Shown in pieces: positions 6,660 through 13,290 of a stretch of 13,290 bases of DNA (position 1 is the stretch's first letter; every line of letters starts with the position of its first letter). The notes below the pieces were generated by a model. That model made no database searches and had not been told where the DNA came from. It saw only the letters and a list, made by a program, of their open reading frames with translations. The stretch comes from UBA11346 sp038203025 (lineage in GTDB: Bacteria; Planctomycetota; UBA11346), in contig JBBREK010000116.1 in NCBI GenBank assembly GCA_038203025.1, positions 1 through 13,290 on the forward strand, written 5' to 3'. The position numbers were made by a program, and so were the translations under genes.

Positions 6660-7774
6660 ACCAGCGGTTGCGCGTCCTTCATGTCGTAATCGACGTAGCC
6701 GGCGGTGCGGTCGAGTACGTCCGTCGCCTGATCGCAGCGCGCGGTCCAGGCATCATCGCCCAGGCAGCGATCCTGCCGCTGGGCCGTCAGGTCCCAGGTG
6801 GTGTCGCTACCACGTTGGCCGCGGCAGGAGCCGACGTCGTGACCCTGCCCGCATTGGCTGGTGCCACCTCGCTGCCGCGCTGCCTAGTGACCCTGGCGCG
6901 AGCCGTGCGCCAAGCCGATGTGATCGTCACCCACACTGGCCCTGCCGGCCTAGTCGGTCGGCTCGCCGCAGTCATGGCCAACAGGCCATGCGTCCATGTG
7001 GCTCACAATTGGCCTGGCGGCACCCCATCAGGCCGCTTGCGCCAGTTTGCCCTTGATCTGTCCGACCGCCTGCTGGCTCCGCTGGCGGTGGCGGTGGCCT
7101 GTCCGTCCGAATCGGTGCGCGATGATGGTCTGGCGCATGGCTGGGCCAGGGCGCATCGGGCTCCGGTGATCCGTTACGCCCTCGACCTCGACCGCTTCGC
7201 TCTCGCCCTGGCCGCCGACCGATCAAGCGCCCGAGAACGTCTTGGCTTCGACGCCGAGGCCGAGTTGATCGCCTTCGCAGGCCGCCTCGATCCGATCAAG
7301 GGTGTTGATGTGCTCGCTGCAGCCGCGGCACACCTGGCGAAACGTCGGCCAAACTGCCTCATCCTGATTGCCGGGGACGGCCCCGAGCGAGCCCGCATAG
7401 CCGCGGCCGCCTGCCCGTCGTTGCGCTTGCTGGGTTGGCGCGGCGATGTGCCGCTGCTGCTGCAGGCTGCCGACATTGCGGTGGTGCCGTCGCGCCAGGA
7501 AGCCCTCGGCATCGTCTGTCTGGAGGCGATGGCCGTCGGCACGCCGGTGGTCGCCTCAGCGGTCGGTGGCATCCCCGAGGCGGTCGGAACCGCCGGTCTG
7601 CTGGTGCCCGCCGAGGATCCGACGGCTCTGGCCGAGGCGCTCGACCAGGTGATGGGCGATAGGGAGCGGCGCGATGCGATGGCCGCGGCCGGACGCCAAC
7701 GCATCGCGGCCCATTACAGCGGAGATGCCTGGGTGCGCGCCTACGAGCGGTTGTGGCGCGAGGTAGCGCGATGA
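6653..7774 (+). CDS. Glycosyltransferase, GT-B fold, family 4-like
   Basis: A 373-aa glycosyltransferase for repeat-unit assembly. The acceptor domain starts RLRVLHVVIDVAGGAVEYVRRL (residues 5-26), with an A-G-G-x-x-E-Y loop. The donor domain has AFAGRLDPIKGVDVL (Arg211, Lys216), LIAGDGPERARI, LLGWRGDVPLLLQAADIAVVPS and the E-x7-E motif RQEALGIVCLEAMA (Glu283, Glu291), followed by VASAVGGIPEAV. It is closer in style to the third glycosyltransferase (9050-10237), which shares the AxEY opening and the GWR-D and VGGI boxes, than to its upstream neighbour. It begins inside the last codons of the previous gene and ends by an ATGA overlap with the polymerase gene. The predicted sugar and linkage cannot be stated from sequence. 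Confidence 0.92.
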   Translation: MVNQRLRVLHVVIDVAGGAVEYVRRLIAARGPGIIAQAAILPLGRQVPGGVATTLAAAGADVVTLPALAGATSLPRCLVTLARAVRQADVIVTHTGPAGLVGRLAAVMANRPCVHVAHNWPGGTPSGRLRQFALDLSDRLLAPLAVAVACPSESVRDDGLAHGWARAHRAPVIRYALDLDRFALALAADRSSARERLGFDAEAELIAFAGRLDPIKGVDVLAAAAAHLAKRRPNCLILIAGDGPERARIAAAACPSLRLLGWRGDVPLLLQAADIAVVPSRQEALGIVCLEAMAVGTPVVASAVGGIPEAVGTAGLLVPAEDPTALAEALDQVMGDRERRDAMAAAGRQRIAAHYSGDAWVRAYERLWREVAR

Positions 7775-9087
7775 ATCCATCGGACGACCATGTCGGATGG
7801 GACGAGTGGCTGTTCTGGCTCGGCCTCGGCGCGCACGCCCTGCTGCCCGGCCGGACCCAAATCCCGATCCTTGTCCTTGGCTGTCCGGTCATGCCCTACG
7901 ACGCCGGACTGATCGGCTTCTCTGTGCTGCTGTTGGCGCTGCGCTGGCAGGCGATCCGCATGTACGGTCGACCACTGCTGCTGACCGGGCTGGGCTTCCT
8001 TGGCGCGCTCGTCTGGGGTCTGCTCTCGTTGCCATTGTGGGCCGGGACCCGCGATGTCGTCGATGCGGTTGGACGCGGCGTCCCCGTGCTGGCCGCCGGT
8101 GCGGCCTGGATGACCGCCTACGTTCTGATCGCCGGCCGTCCGGCCGCATCGATCTCGGCAGTAATCGATCGCGCGGCCCTGTTCCTCGCCGCCATCGGAT
8201 TCGCCTACGCCAGCAAGTCACTACTCGCGCCCGGCCTAGAGATCTCGCTCATCCGCGACGCCGAGCAGCGCGCGCGCGGACCGCTGTTCGGCCCGGCGGT
8301 CGGCCATTTCGCACTGCTTCCCGCGCTCGGCCACGCCCTCGGCCGGGCGTTGGGGGTGGTCGGCCGTAGCCGGCTGCTGTGGGCAGGTACGGCGGTCGCA
8401 TTGTTGTTCACCGTCATCGCGCTCGGTTCGCGCGGCGGCCTGCTCGGTCTCGCCGCACTCGCCCTGTTGGCCGCCCTGCGGGTTGGCGGCGGCCGTCGGC
8501 GTCTTGCCATCATGGCTGGAGTCGTGCTCGCCGGTGGACTTGGCTTCCTGGTGTGGGCACTGGCTCCGCAGGAGCGCCTGACCCAGAGCGACGATCCGTT
8601 CCGCGAGCGCATCTACGCCTCGGCCGCCGGCGCCTTCCAGGAAACCCCGGCGATCGTTCTGCGCGGGCAGGGCGCAGGGGCGGTTTGGCCGTGGTACGCC
8701 GACGATGCCGCGCGCAGCCAGTGGGAGGGCAGTGAAGCCAACAACGCGGTGTGGCGGGGCAGCGCCTGGGGCGACACCCTGATGCATCCGCACTCGCTGC
8801 CGCTGTACCTGACCATCGAATACGGCCTGCCCGGCCTGCTGGCACTGCTGTCGCTGGTGGCAGCCATCGCCCTAGCCTACCGCGATGCGGGACGTTCAGA
8901 ACCGTGGCGGGCTGGTCTAGCTGCGGGGCTCGTCGCGTCGCTGGTGGCGTTGGCCTTCGACCTGCCGCTGATGAAGTCGTTCACGCTCTCGGTTCTGTGG
9001 TGGATCATGCTGCTGGGCCTGCTGGCACTACAGGGCCGAGAGGATTTCCGTGCAGCGCCCAAGTCGTATGATGACGGCCATGGTTGA
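7771..9087 (+). CDS. Wzy-like polysaccharide polymerase (O-antigen ligase/polymerase superfamily)
   Basis: A 438-aa inner-membrane protein with about eleven hydrophobic segments. It has two marks of the Wzy_C/O-antigen-ligase superfamily: a helix opening with GSRGGLLGLAALALLA (residues 219-234), and a large periplasmic loop (about 264-345) containing RERIYASAAGAFQ, PAIVLRGQGAG and HPHSLPLYLTIEYGLPG (339-355), the usual His-rich 'HxxxLxxxxExGxxG' end of the loop. It would join repeat units on undecaprenyl diphosphate in the periplasm. Family members can be ligases instead, but its place in an EPS unit with a flippase and a chain-length protein favours a polymerase. The start ATG 7771 overlaps the previous stop (ATGA) and has GAGG at 7760-7763 with seven bases between. 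An upstream GTG at 7753 is in frame but less well placed. Confidence 0.87.
   Translation: MNPSDDHVGWDEWLFWLGLGAHALLPGRTQIPILVLGCPVMPYDAGLIGFSVLLLALRWQAIRMYGRPLLLTGLGFLGALVWGLLSLPLWAGTRDVVDAVGRGVPVLAAGAAWMTAYVLIAGRPAASISAVIDRAALFLAAIGFAYASKSLLAPGLEISLIRDAEQRARGPLFGPAVGHFALLPALGHALGRALGVVGRSRLLWAGTAVALLFTVIALGSRGGLLGLAALALLAALRVGGGRRRLAIMAGVVLAGGLGFLVWALAPQERLTQSDDPFRERIYASAAGAFQETPAIVLRGQGAGAVWPWYADDAARSQWEGSEANNAVWRGSAWGDTLMHPHSLPLYLTIEYGLPGLLALLSLVAAIALAYRDAGRSEPWRAGLAAGLVASLVALAFDLPLMKSFTLSVLWWIMLLGLLALQGREDFRAAPKSYDDGHG
9038..9044 (+). promoter_or_regulatory. Ribosome binding site deciding the start of the third glycosyltransferase
   Basis: GAGAGGA sits five bases ahead of GTG 9050, inside the end of the polymerase gene. 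None of the ATG codons further in (9068, 9071, 9080) has a purine-rich site at a useful distance, so GTG 9050 is preferred even though it overlaps the polymerase gene by 38 bases. Confidence 0.45.
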
Positions 9088-10237
9088 ATCATCGGTGTCT
9101 AACGGCCGTCCACGACGATTGCGCGTCCTCCTGGCCATCACTCATCTGCACGCCGGGGCGGCGGAGTACATGTGGCGCTTGGTGGTCGGGCTTCCCCGCG
9201 ACGAGTTCGAGGTGGTGATCGCCCGCGGAACGCACGGCGGGACCCTGGAGGCACGCTTCGCTAGCCTTGGGCTACCGATGATCGAGATGGGCTGGACGCG
9301 CGGCGATGGTCTGCGCGGGGTCCTCGCCAGCGTGCCGCGGGCCCGACGCCTGCTGGAACGCGGCAAGTTTGACGTGGTGGTGACGAACAGTTCGCTCGCC
9401 GCGATGGTCATCCGCCTGGTCGCCCCCGGCACCGGCACGCCAGTGATCGAGCACGTCATCCATGGCTGGGCGTGCTATCAACTGGCGTCGCCCTTGACCC
9501 TGTCATTCTACGCCTTGGCCGAGCGTGTCCTTGGACGGCTGACCACGGTTTCGATGGCCTATGCCAAGGCAATGATCTCCTTTGGTAATGAACGCCGACT
9601 GTTCGCGCCGGGTCGTGCCATCCATCTGCCATTCCAGCTGCTGCCGGCCGAGGCCGCGCCGGTCGGGCCGGTGTCGCGCCGCGCATTGGAAGTTCCGGAC
9701 GACGCCGAACTCGTGGTGTGTGCCGGGCGCCTCGCGCCACAGAAGGGCGTTGCGACGCTGGTCGACGCCTGGCCGGCGGTGACGCGAGCCAGGCCCAAAG
9801 CCTGGTTGTGTCTGGTGGGTGATGGTCCGTTGCGTGTCGCGCTGCAGGCTCGCTCGGCCAGGATGGAGCGAATCCGCTGGGCCGGCTGGCGCAGTGATGT
9901 GCGCGCCTGCATGGCGGCGGCCGATGTCGTGGCGGTGCCCTCCGCGTACGAGCCGTTCGGCATCGTCGTGCTGGAGGCGATGGCCGAGGCGCGGCCGGTC
10001 GTCGCCAGCCGAGTCGGCGGTATCGGCGAGATGCTGAACCATGGAGAGACCGGTTTGCAGGTGCCCGAAGGCGACTCCACCGCCTTGGCCTCTGCCCTGA
10101 TCGAACTGCTGTCCAACCCCGCCAGAGCCGGAGCTATGGGACGTGCAGGTCGACAGCGGCTCGAGCGCGTCTTCGTCGGTGACGCGATTCCGCACAACCA
10201 CACGAGACTCTGGCGAACACTACTGGCCAACCGCTAG
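9050..10237 (+). CDS. Glycosyltransferase, GT-B fold, family 4-like (last gene of unit)
   Basis: A 395-aa glycosyltransferase. After an extension of about 22 residues the acceptor domain begins RLRVLLAITHLHAGAAEYMWRL (23-44). The donor domain carries VCAGRLAPQKGVATLVDAW (Arg227, Lys232), LVGDGPLRVAL, WAGWRSDVRACMAAADVVAVPS and the E-x7-E motif YEPFGIVVLEAMA (Glu301, Glu309), followed by VASRVGGIGEML and NHGETGLQVPEGD. All catalytic-domain hallmarks of family GT4 are present. GTG 9050 is chosen for its ribosome site; ATG 9080 would give a protein 10 residues shorter and an 8-base overlap with the polymerase gene. The stop TAG at 10235-10237 is one base from the stop of the convergent beta-barrel gene. 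It is the third and last glycosyltransferase of the unit, so with the initiating transferase the set could build a unit of about four sugars. Confidence 0.92.
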   Translation: MQRPSRMMTAMVESSVSNGRPRRLRVLLAITHLHAGAAEYMWRLVVGLPRDEFEVVIARGTHGGTLEARFASLGLPMIEMGWTRGDGLRGVLASVPRARRLLERGKFDVVVTNSSLAAMVIRLVAPGTGTPVIEHVIHGWACYQLASPLTLSFYALAERVLGRLTTVSMAYAKAMISFGNERRLFAPGRAIHLPFQLLPAEAAPVGPVSRRALEVPDDAELVVCAGRLAPQKGVATLVDAWPAVTRARPKAWLCLVGDGPLRVALQARSARMERIRWAGWRSDVRACMAAADVVAVPSAYEPFGIVVLEAMAEARPVVASRVGGIGEMLNHGETGLQVPEGDSTALASALIELLSNPARAGAMGRAGRQRLERVFVGDAIPHNHTRLWRTLLANR

Positions 10238-10238
10238 A

Positions 10239-11510
10239 CTAGAACGCGGCCGCCATCTCGACCGCGATGCTTGGCCTAGTGCTGGAGACACCGACCTCGC
10301 CTTCGGTGTCGTCCCAGCCAAGCATGAGACGGCCGGCGATGCCATCGCGCAGTTCGTGTTCAAGTCCGCCGCGAACCACCGTGTTCCGGCGCACCTCGAC
10401 GGGCTGTCCAAGCGGTGCCCCGCTGTCGGTCCGCCGCTCGACACGTCCGGCGAAAAATGCAGCGGTACGGTCGGCAAGACGCAGTCGGCCGGTCCCGGTA
10501 AGCGCAACGATGCGAGCTGAGTTGGAGACCGCGCCAGGTGCAACGTCCTGCGACAAGGCCAGGATCAGTCGGCTGCGTTCCTCCGGTCGCCACTCCAGCC
10601 GCAGCGCTCCGACCGGCATCAGCAGGTTGGCGTCATCATTGGCGGGATTGTCTGCCGTGTCGGCATCCCACCTCCAGGCGGTGGCGCCGGCTTCCAGGGT
10701 GATCCAGCAGCGATCGCCAGGCTGATGCCGCCACCACAAGTTGCCGCGCAGCCCGCGGCCATCGGTGCGGATCTCGCCATGAGGATACACCAGAGTGTCG
10801 CCGCCGAGGCGGGTGCCGATTTCCGAGCGCGACCAAGCCACCAGCCAGGCCGCGACGTCGCCATGCAACGAGCGGACATCCTCGTCGTCGGCGATGAAAC
10901 CATCAGCATCCTCCAGGTAGTTGGTCCCGTGTACGGCGATCCTGGCCGAGCAACCGGCACGTCGTCCTTCGCGGCCTGCTGACAACGACCCGTTCCAGTC
11001 GTTGCGCTCGACGGCCAGGGCGGTGGCCGCCAGCGGTTCACTGTCCCTGGTCCACGACGCTTCCGGCCGATACCACCAGGTTTGATCGCGGACGAGTAGG
11101 CCGAGCCCTAGCGACCCACCCACGCTGTTGGCACCTTCCCCTCCAGGGTACTGTCTGATATCGATCTGCCCGTTGCCATCGAGCCGCCAGCGGTCACCGC
11201 CACTGAGCCGAGCCTCGGCCCCGGCGATGCCGAGCAGGAGCAGCCCCGGCGACGGTTCTGGGGAGGCCTGGGGATTTCCATCCCAGCCGACCGAGAGCAG
11301 GCCCTTGGGGTGCAGTTCAAAGGCGTGGTCAGCGCCGCCGAGATTGCCACCCGGCAACAGTTCGAAGGCTGGTTCATCAGCCAGCGCCAGGGCGCGGGCC
11401 GGAGCGATCGAAACTGGCGCCGGATCAGGTCTGAAGGGGGCTGGCAGCCAGCGATAGTCCTCGGCTGCGGCCCAGGCTGCGAGAAGCAAGGTCGACAACC
11501 ACCTGGTCAA
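10239..11510 (-). CDS. Outer-membrane beta-barrel protein, probable EPS export porin
   Basis: A 423-aa protein with a signal peptide (MTRWLSTLLLAAWAAA, likely cut before EDYRW) and a mature part rich in alternating polar/hydrophobic strands, such as KGLLSVGWDGN, WRLDGNGQIDIRQ, GLRGNLWWRH, CWITLEAGATAWRW, ALRLEWRPEERSRLILALSQ and TVVRGGLEHEL. It ends IAVEMAAAF, with the terminal Phe typical of BAM-inserted barrels. There are no transmembrane helices. It fits the loose group of 'putative beta-barrel porin 2' or EPS-operon outer-membrane proteins; I cannot name a family from sequence alone. The start is TTG at 11510, overlapping the stop of the Wza-like gene (TTGA) with a weak GAGAG upstream, so expression is coupled to the OPX protein. 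The inferred role is an outer-membrane exit channel for the polymer, as with the Wzp barrels paired with OPX proteins in Myxococcus. A different structural role is possible. Confidence 0.78.
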   Translation of the reverse strand: MTRWLSTLLLAAWAAAEDYRWLPAPFRPDPAPVSIAPARALALADEPAFELLPGGNLGGADHAFELHPKGLLSVGWDGNPQASPEPSPGLLLLGIAGAEARLSGGDRWRLDGNGQIDIRQYPGGEGANSVGGSLGLGLLVRDQTWWYRPEASWTRDSEPLAATALAVERNDWNGSLSAGREGRRAGCSARIAVHGTNYLEDADGFIADDEDVRSLHGDVAAWLVAWSRSEIGTRLGGDTLVYPHGEIRTDGRGLRGNLWWRHQPGDRCWITLEAGATAWRWDADTADNPANDDANLLMPVGALRLEWRPEERSRLILALSQDVAPGAVSNSARIVALTGTGRLRLADRTAAFFAGRVERRTDSGAPLGQPVEVRRNTVVRGGLEHELRDGIAGRLMLGWDDTEGEVGVSSTRPSIAVEMAAAF

Positions 11511-12346
11511 AAGCGGCTCTCGGGCACGAAGATGGTGTCACCTGCGGACAGTGGCGGGTCGACGGCATCCTTGTCGCCTTCAAGCACGGCTCGCACGTCG
11601 ATGATCACGGGATCCTGTCCCGGTCGCAGCAGGTGGACCTTGCCTTCGCGGGCGAAGCGGTCGAAGCCGCCAGCCAGCGCCACGGCCCGCGACGCGGTCA
11701 GGACTTCGCGCGAGGGCAGTGGCACGGCGCCAGGACGCAGCACTTGGCCAAGGACGAACACGCGGTCGCGGCGCGGCACCATCAGCACATCGCCATGCTG
11801 CAGGACGACGTCGTTCTCGGGCAGCAGGGCGACCGGTAGGGCGAGCGAGAGCTTGCCGCCTGGCCGGTCGGGATTGTCGCGTAGGATGCGAGCATTGAGC
11901 CGATCTGCATCCTCGGTCATGCCACCGGCCTCACCGAGGGCTTGCGACGCGGTCGACGGACGCTGCGGGTCCATCCGCACGGCCCCCGGCTTGGTCACTG
12001 CTCCCACCACCCAGGCCGAGCGGGCAGCGAACTCGACCACCATGACGTTGACATCCGGCTTGCGCAGGAAGCCGTCGGCGAGCTTGCTGGTGATTTCACT
12101 GCGCACGGTTTCGGGGCTGCGGCCGGCGAGGATCGCCAATTGGCCGATCAGCGGATAGGTCACCTGGCCTTCAGCGGGTACGCGTAGGTCGACGGACAAC
12201 TCGGACTCGCCAAGCACGGTCACGCGCAGCAGGTCGCCGGCAACTAGGCGGTATCCAGCAGGGGCAACGACGGCCGGCGGGTCGGCGGCGTCCAGCCCCG
12301 CGGACAGGAGCACCAGCAACAACAGCAGGTGACGGTGGATCAGCAT
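11507..12346 (-). CDS. Polysaccharide export protein, Wza/OPX family, lacking lipobox and C-terminal helix
   Basis: A 279-aa periplasmic export protein. It has a signal peptide with cleavage near AGLDA-ADPP (residue 20) and no lipobox cysteine. A Poly_export domain (about 30-105) includes YRLVAGDLLRVTVLGESEL, PAEGQVTYPLIGQL and FLRKPDVNVMVVE, followed by two SLBB domains: 111-190 with VVGAVTKPGAV and GDVLMVPRRD, and 195-275 with VLGQVLRPGAVPL and AGDTIFVPESRF. The protein stops right after the second SLBB, so the C-terminal amphipathic helix that E. coli Wza uses to cross the outer membrane is absent. Together with the missing lipid anchor this means it cannot form a Wza-type outer-membrane pore alone. 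ATG 12346 lies four bases after the upstream stop, with GGTGA before it. Its stop overlaps the start of the beta-barrel gene. It would work with the Wzz-like protein as the trans-periplasmic conduit. Confidence 0.93.
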   Translation of the reverse strand: MLIHRHLLLLLVLLSAGLDAADPPAVVAPAGYRLVAGDLLRVTVLGESELSVDLRVPAEGQVTYPLIGQLAILAGRSPETVRSEITSKLADGFLRKPDVNVMVVEFAARSAWVVGAVTKPGAVRMDPQRPSTASQALGEAGGMTEDADRLNARILRDNPDRPGGKLSLALPVALLPENDVVLQHGDVLMVPRRDRVFVLGQVLRPGAVPLPSREVLTASRAVALAGGFDRFAREGKVHLLRPGQDPVIIDVRAVLEGDKDAVDPPLSAGDTIFVPESRF

Positions 12347-12350
12347 GGTT

Positions 12351-13290
12351 TCACCACGGAAGGAGGCCGCGCAGACGCAGCATGGTCAGGCGCAGGATCC
12401 CTGGTCTGGGTCCGATAACGGTGATGCGGGCTCCTTGGCCGACTTTGGGTTCGATGCCCAGCGGATCGAGCGCCACGACGACGCGTGGCCGGGGATCCAG
12501 GCCCACCGTCTGATCCGACCCTCCAGCCTGTCCAGCCGGTATCAGCCGTTGGACGGTGCCGTCCACGGTCCTGCGTTCGGAGATCAGCACGACCTCGACA
12601 CGGTCGCCGACCGCGATGCGGCCGAGGGCGCCGGACGGCACCGGGGCGATGGCGGCGATCGTCCCGGGCACCGTGATGCGGAAGAGCAGATCGCCTGCCT
12701 GGACCTGTTGTCCAGGGGCGACGACCCGCGAGCTGATGGTGCCAGCGGATGGCGCAACGATGTCAGCCTTCGTGCCTGGACGATCCAATCCGGCTGCCGG
12801 TGGCGTGCCGATCTGACCGAGCACCTCGCCAGCCGCGACAGTGCTACCCTCGGTTCGCGCTGTGTCGGCTAGCGTTCCGAAGATCGGCGCATGGACCTCA
12901 ACCGCCGGAGCGATCACCGAACCATTGGCGAAGGACGGGAACGAGCGAGACAGCAGGATGAGGAAGGCCAGGCCGCAGGCTGCCACAGCGCCGCCTGCGA
13001 GGGCCAGATAGCGTTGGTTCTGTCGCAGCCAGTGTTTGGTGCGTGGCGCCGTCTCCGGCGGGGGTGGCGGTGGCGGTTGAGCTGGTTTTACACCGGGCTT
13101 GCCATGCACCGACGTGAAGCTGGGAGCGACGGCGGAGGGGCTGCGCGACCGCGCAGTCAGCGCGCCTGTTTGCGGTCCCTGGCTTGCCACCGCCGGGCGC
13201 AGGCCGCTGATCTCCTCGCCGCGCGCGAAGCCGCTGTCGCTGAGCCGACGGGTGGCCGGACGGGCGGGGGGCGTATTGGCTGGATCCTCT
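12351..13290 (-). CDS. HlyD/biotinyl-lipoyl membrane-fusion protein, partial (N-terminus beyond right edge)
   Basis: The frame is open from the stop at 12351 to the right edge (312 visible residues). A GTG at 13190 is the only plausible start inside, but 33 more codons upstream are also open and of the same Pro/Ala/Arg-rich type, so the gene probably begins outside the window. Visible order: a disordered linker with a run of seven prolines (about 72-78), one transmembrane helix (YLALAGGAVAACGLAFLILL, about 94-113), a lipoyl-like half (VEVHAPIFGTLADT..GSTVAAGEVLGQI), a second half (ADIVAPSAGTISSRVVAPGQQVQAGDLLFRI), then a beta-rich adaptor part ending RLRGLLPW. The usual long coiled-coil hairpin between the halves is replaced by about 15 residues. 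That resembles short periplasmic adaptors such as Alg44 more than type I secretion HlyD, but no PilZ domain can be seen. It is the first visible gene of the export unit and is separated from the Wza-like gene by four bases. A periplasmic adaptor role in EPS export is inferred. Confidence 0.75.
   Translation of the reverse strand, partial: EDPANTPPARPATRRLSDSGFARGEEISGLRPAVASQGPQTGALTARSRSPSAVAPSFTSVHGKPGVKPAQPPPPPPPETAPRTKHWLRQNQRYLALAGGAVAACGLAFLILLSRSFPSFANGSVIAPAVEVHAPIFGTLADTARTEGSTVAAGEVLGQIGTPPAAGLDRPGTKADIVAPSAGTISSRVVAPGQQVQAGDLLFRITVPGTIAAIAPVPSGALGRIAVGDRVEVVLISERRTVDGTVQRLIPAGQAGGSDQTVGLDPRPRVVVALDPLGIEPKVGQGARITVIGPRPGILRLTMLRLRGLLPW

Noticed and set aside
13049..13079. GGC/GGT-rich short tandem run considered as a functional DNA repeat
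   Set aside because: It encodes the seven-proline run in the linker of the membrane-fusion protein and is explained by coding.
13215..13290. A possible end of a c-di-GMP-binding PilZ domain ahead of the membrane-fusion protein, suggested by Alg44 architecture and a TRRLSDSG string
   Set aside because: The string lacks the [D/N]xSxxG acidic residue in register and lies in a disordered, Pro-rich stretch. A PilZ domain could lie beyond the edge but is not seen.
1..13290. tRNA, rRNA, riboswitch, CRISPR, transposase, att site or replication origin
   Set aside because: Both strands are covered by coding genes with only two gaps near 100 bp, and no matching structure or repeat was seen in them.

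Overview
The window is a GC-rich stretch of bacterial chromosome, almost fully coding, that holds most of a Wzx/Wzy-type exopolysaccharide (EPS) locus. Outer-membrane export parts (a Wza-like OPX protein and a beta-barrel) point to a Gram-negative, diderm host. The polyprenyl glycosylphosphotransferase resembles the EPS-associated forms of Proteobacteria, Planctomycetota and Verrucomicrobiota, but nothing here fixes the phylum. No RNA gene, insertion sequence, CRISPR array or phage gene is visible.

Layout: (1) A leftward unit, about 4239 down to 1, encodes a Wzz/BY-kinase-like chain-length protein with a degenerate nucleotide-binding domain, a small secreted protein of unknown function, a WbaP-like initiating sugar-phosphate transferase, and the first 72 codons of a Clp-like AAA+ ATPase that runs off the left edge. 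(2) A rightward unit, 4344 to 10237, encodes a Wzx-type flippase, two GT-B glycosyltransferases, a Wzy/O-antigen-ligase-type polymerase and a third GT-B glycosyltransferase. Its genes abut or overlap. (3) A second leftward unit, right edge down to 10239, encodes a membrane-fusion (HlyD/biotinyl-lipoyl) protein open at the right edge, a Wza-like OPX protein and an outer-membrane beta-barrel protein. Units 2 and 3 converge with one base between their stop codons. Units 1 and 2 diverge from a region of about 100 bp that may carry two facing promoters.

Inferred pathway: the phosphotransferase loads the first sugar phosphate on undecaprenyl phosphate. The three glycosyltransferases extend it, giving a unit of perhaps four sugars. 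Wzx flips it, Wzy polymerises it, and the Wzz-like protein sets chain length. The OPX protein, beta-barrel and possibly the membrane-fusion protein carry the polymer across the periplasm and outer membrane. Sugar-nucleotide synthesis and decoration genes are absent from this window.

Most notable points: the chain-length protein looks like a pseudo-BY-kinase; the OPX protein has no lipobox and no C-terminal membrane helix and is translationally coupled to a beta-barrel, suggesting an OPX-plus-porin exit channel; an unusual membrane-fusion protein without a coiled-coil hairpin sits in a Wzy locus; and both divergent operons may start with leaderless transcripts.
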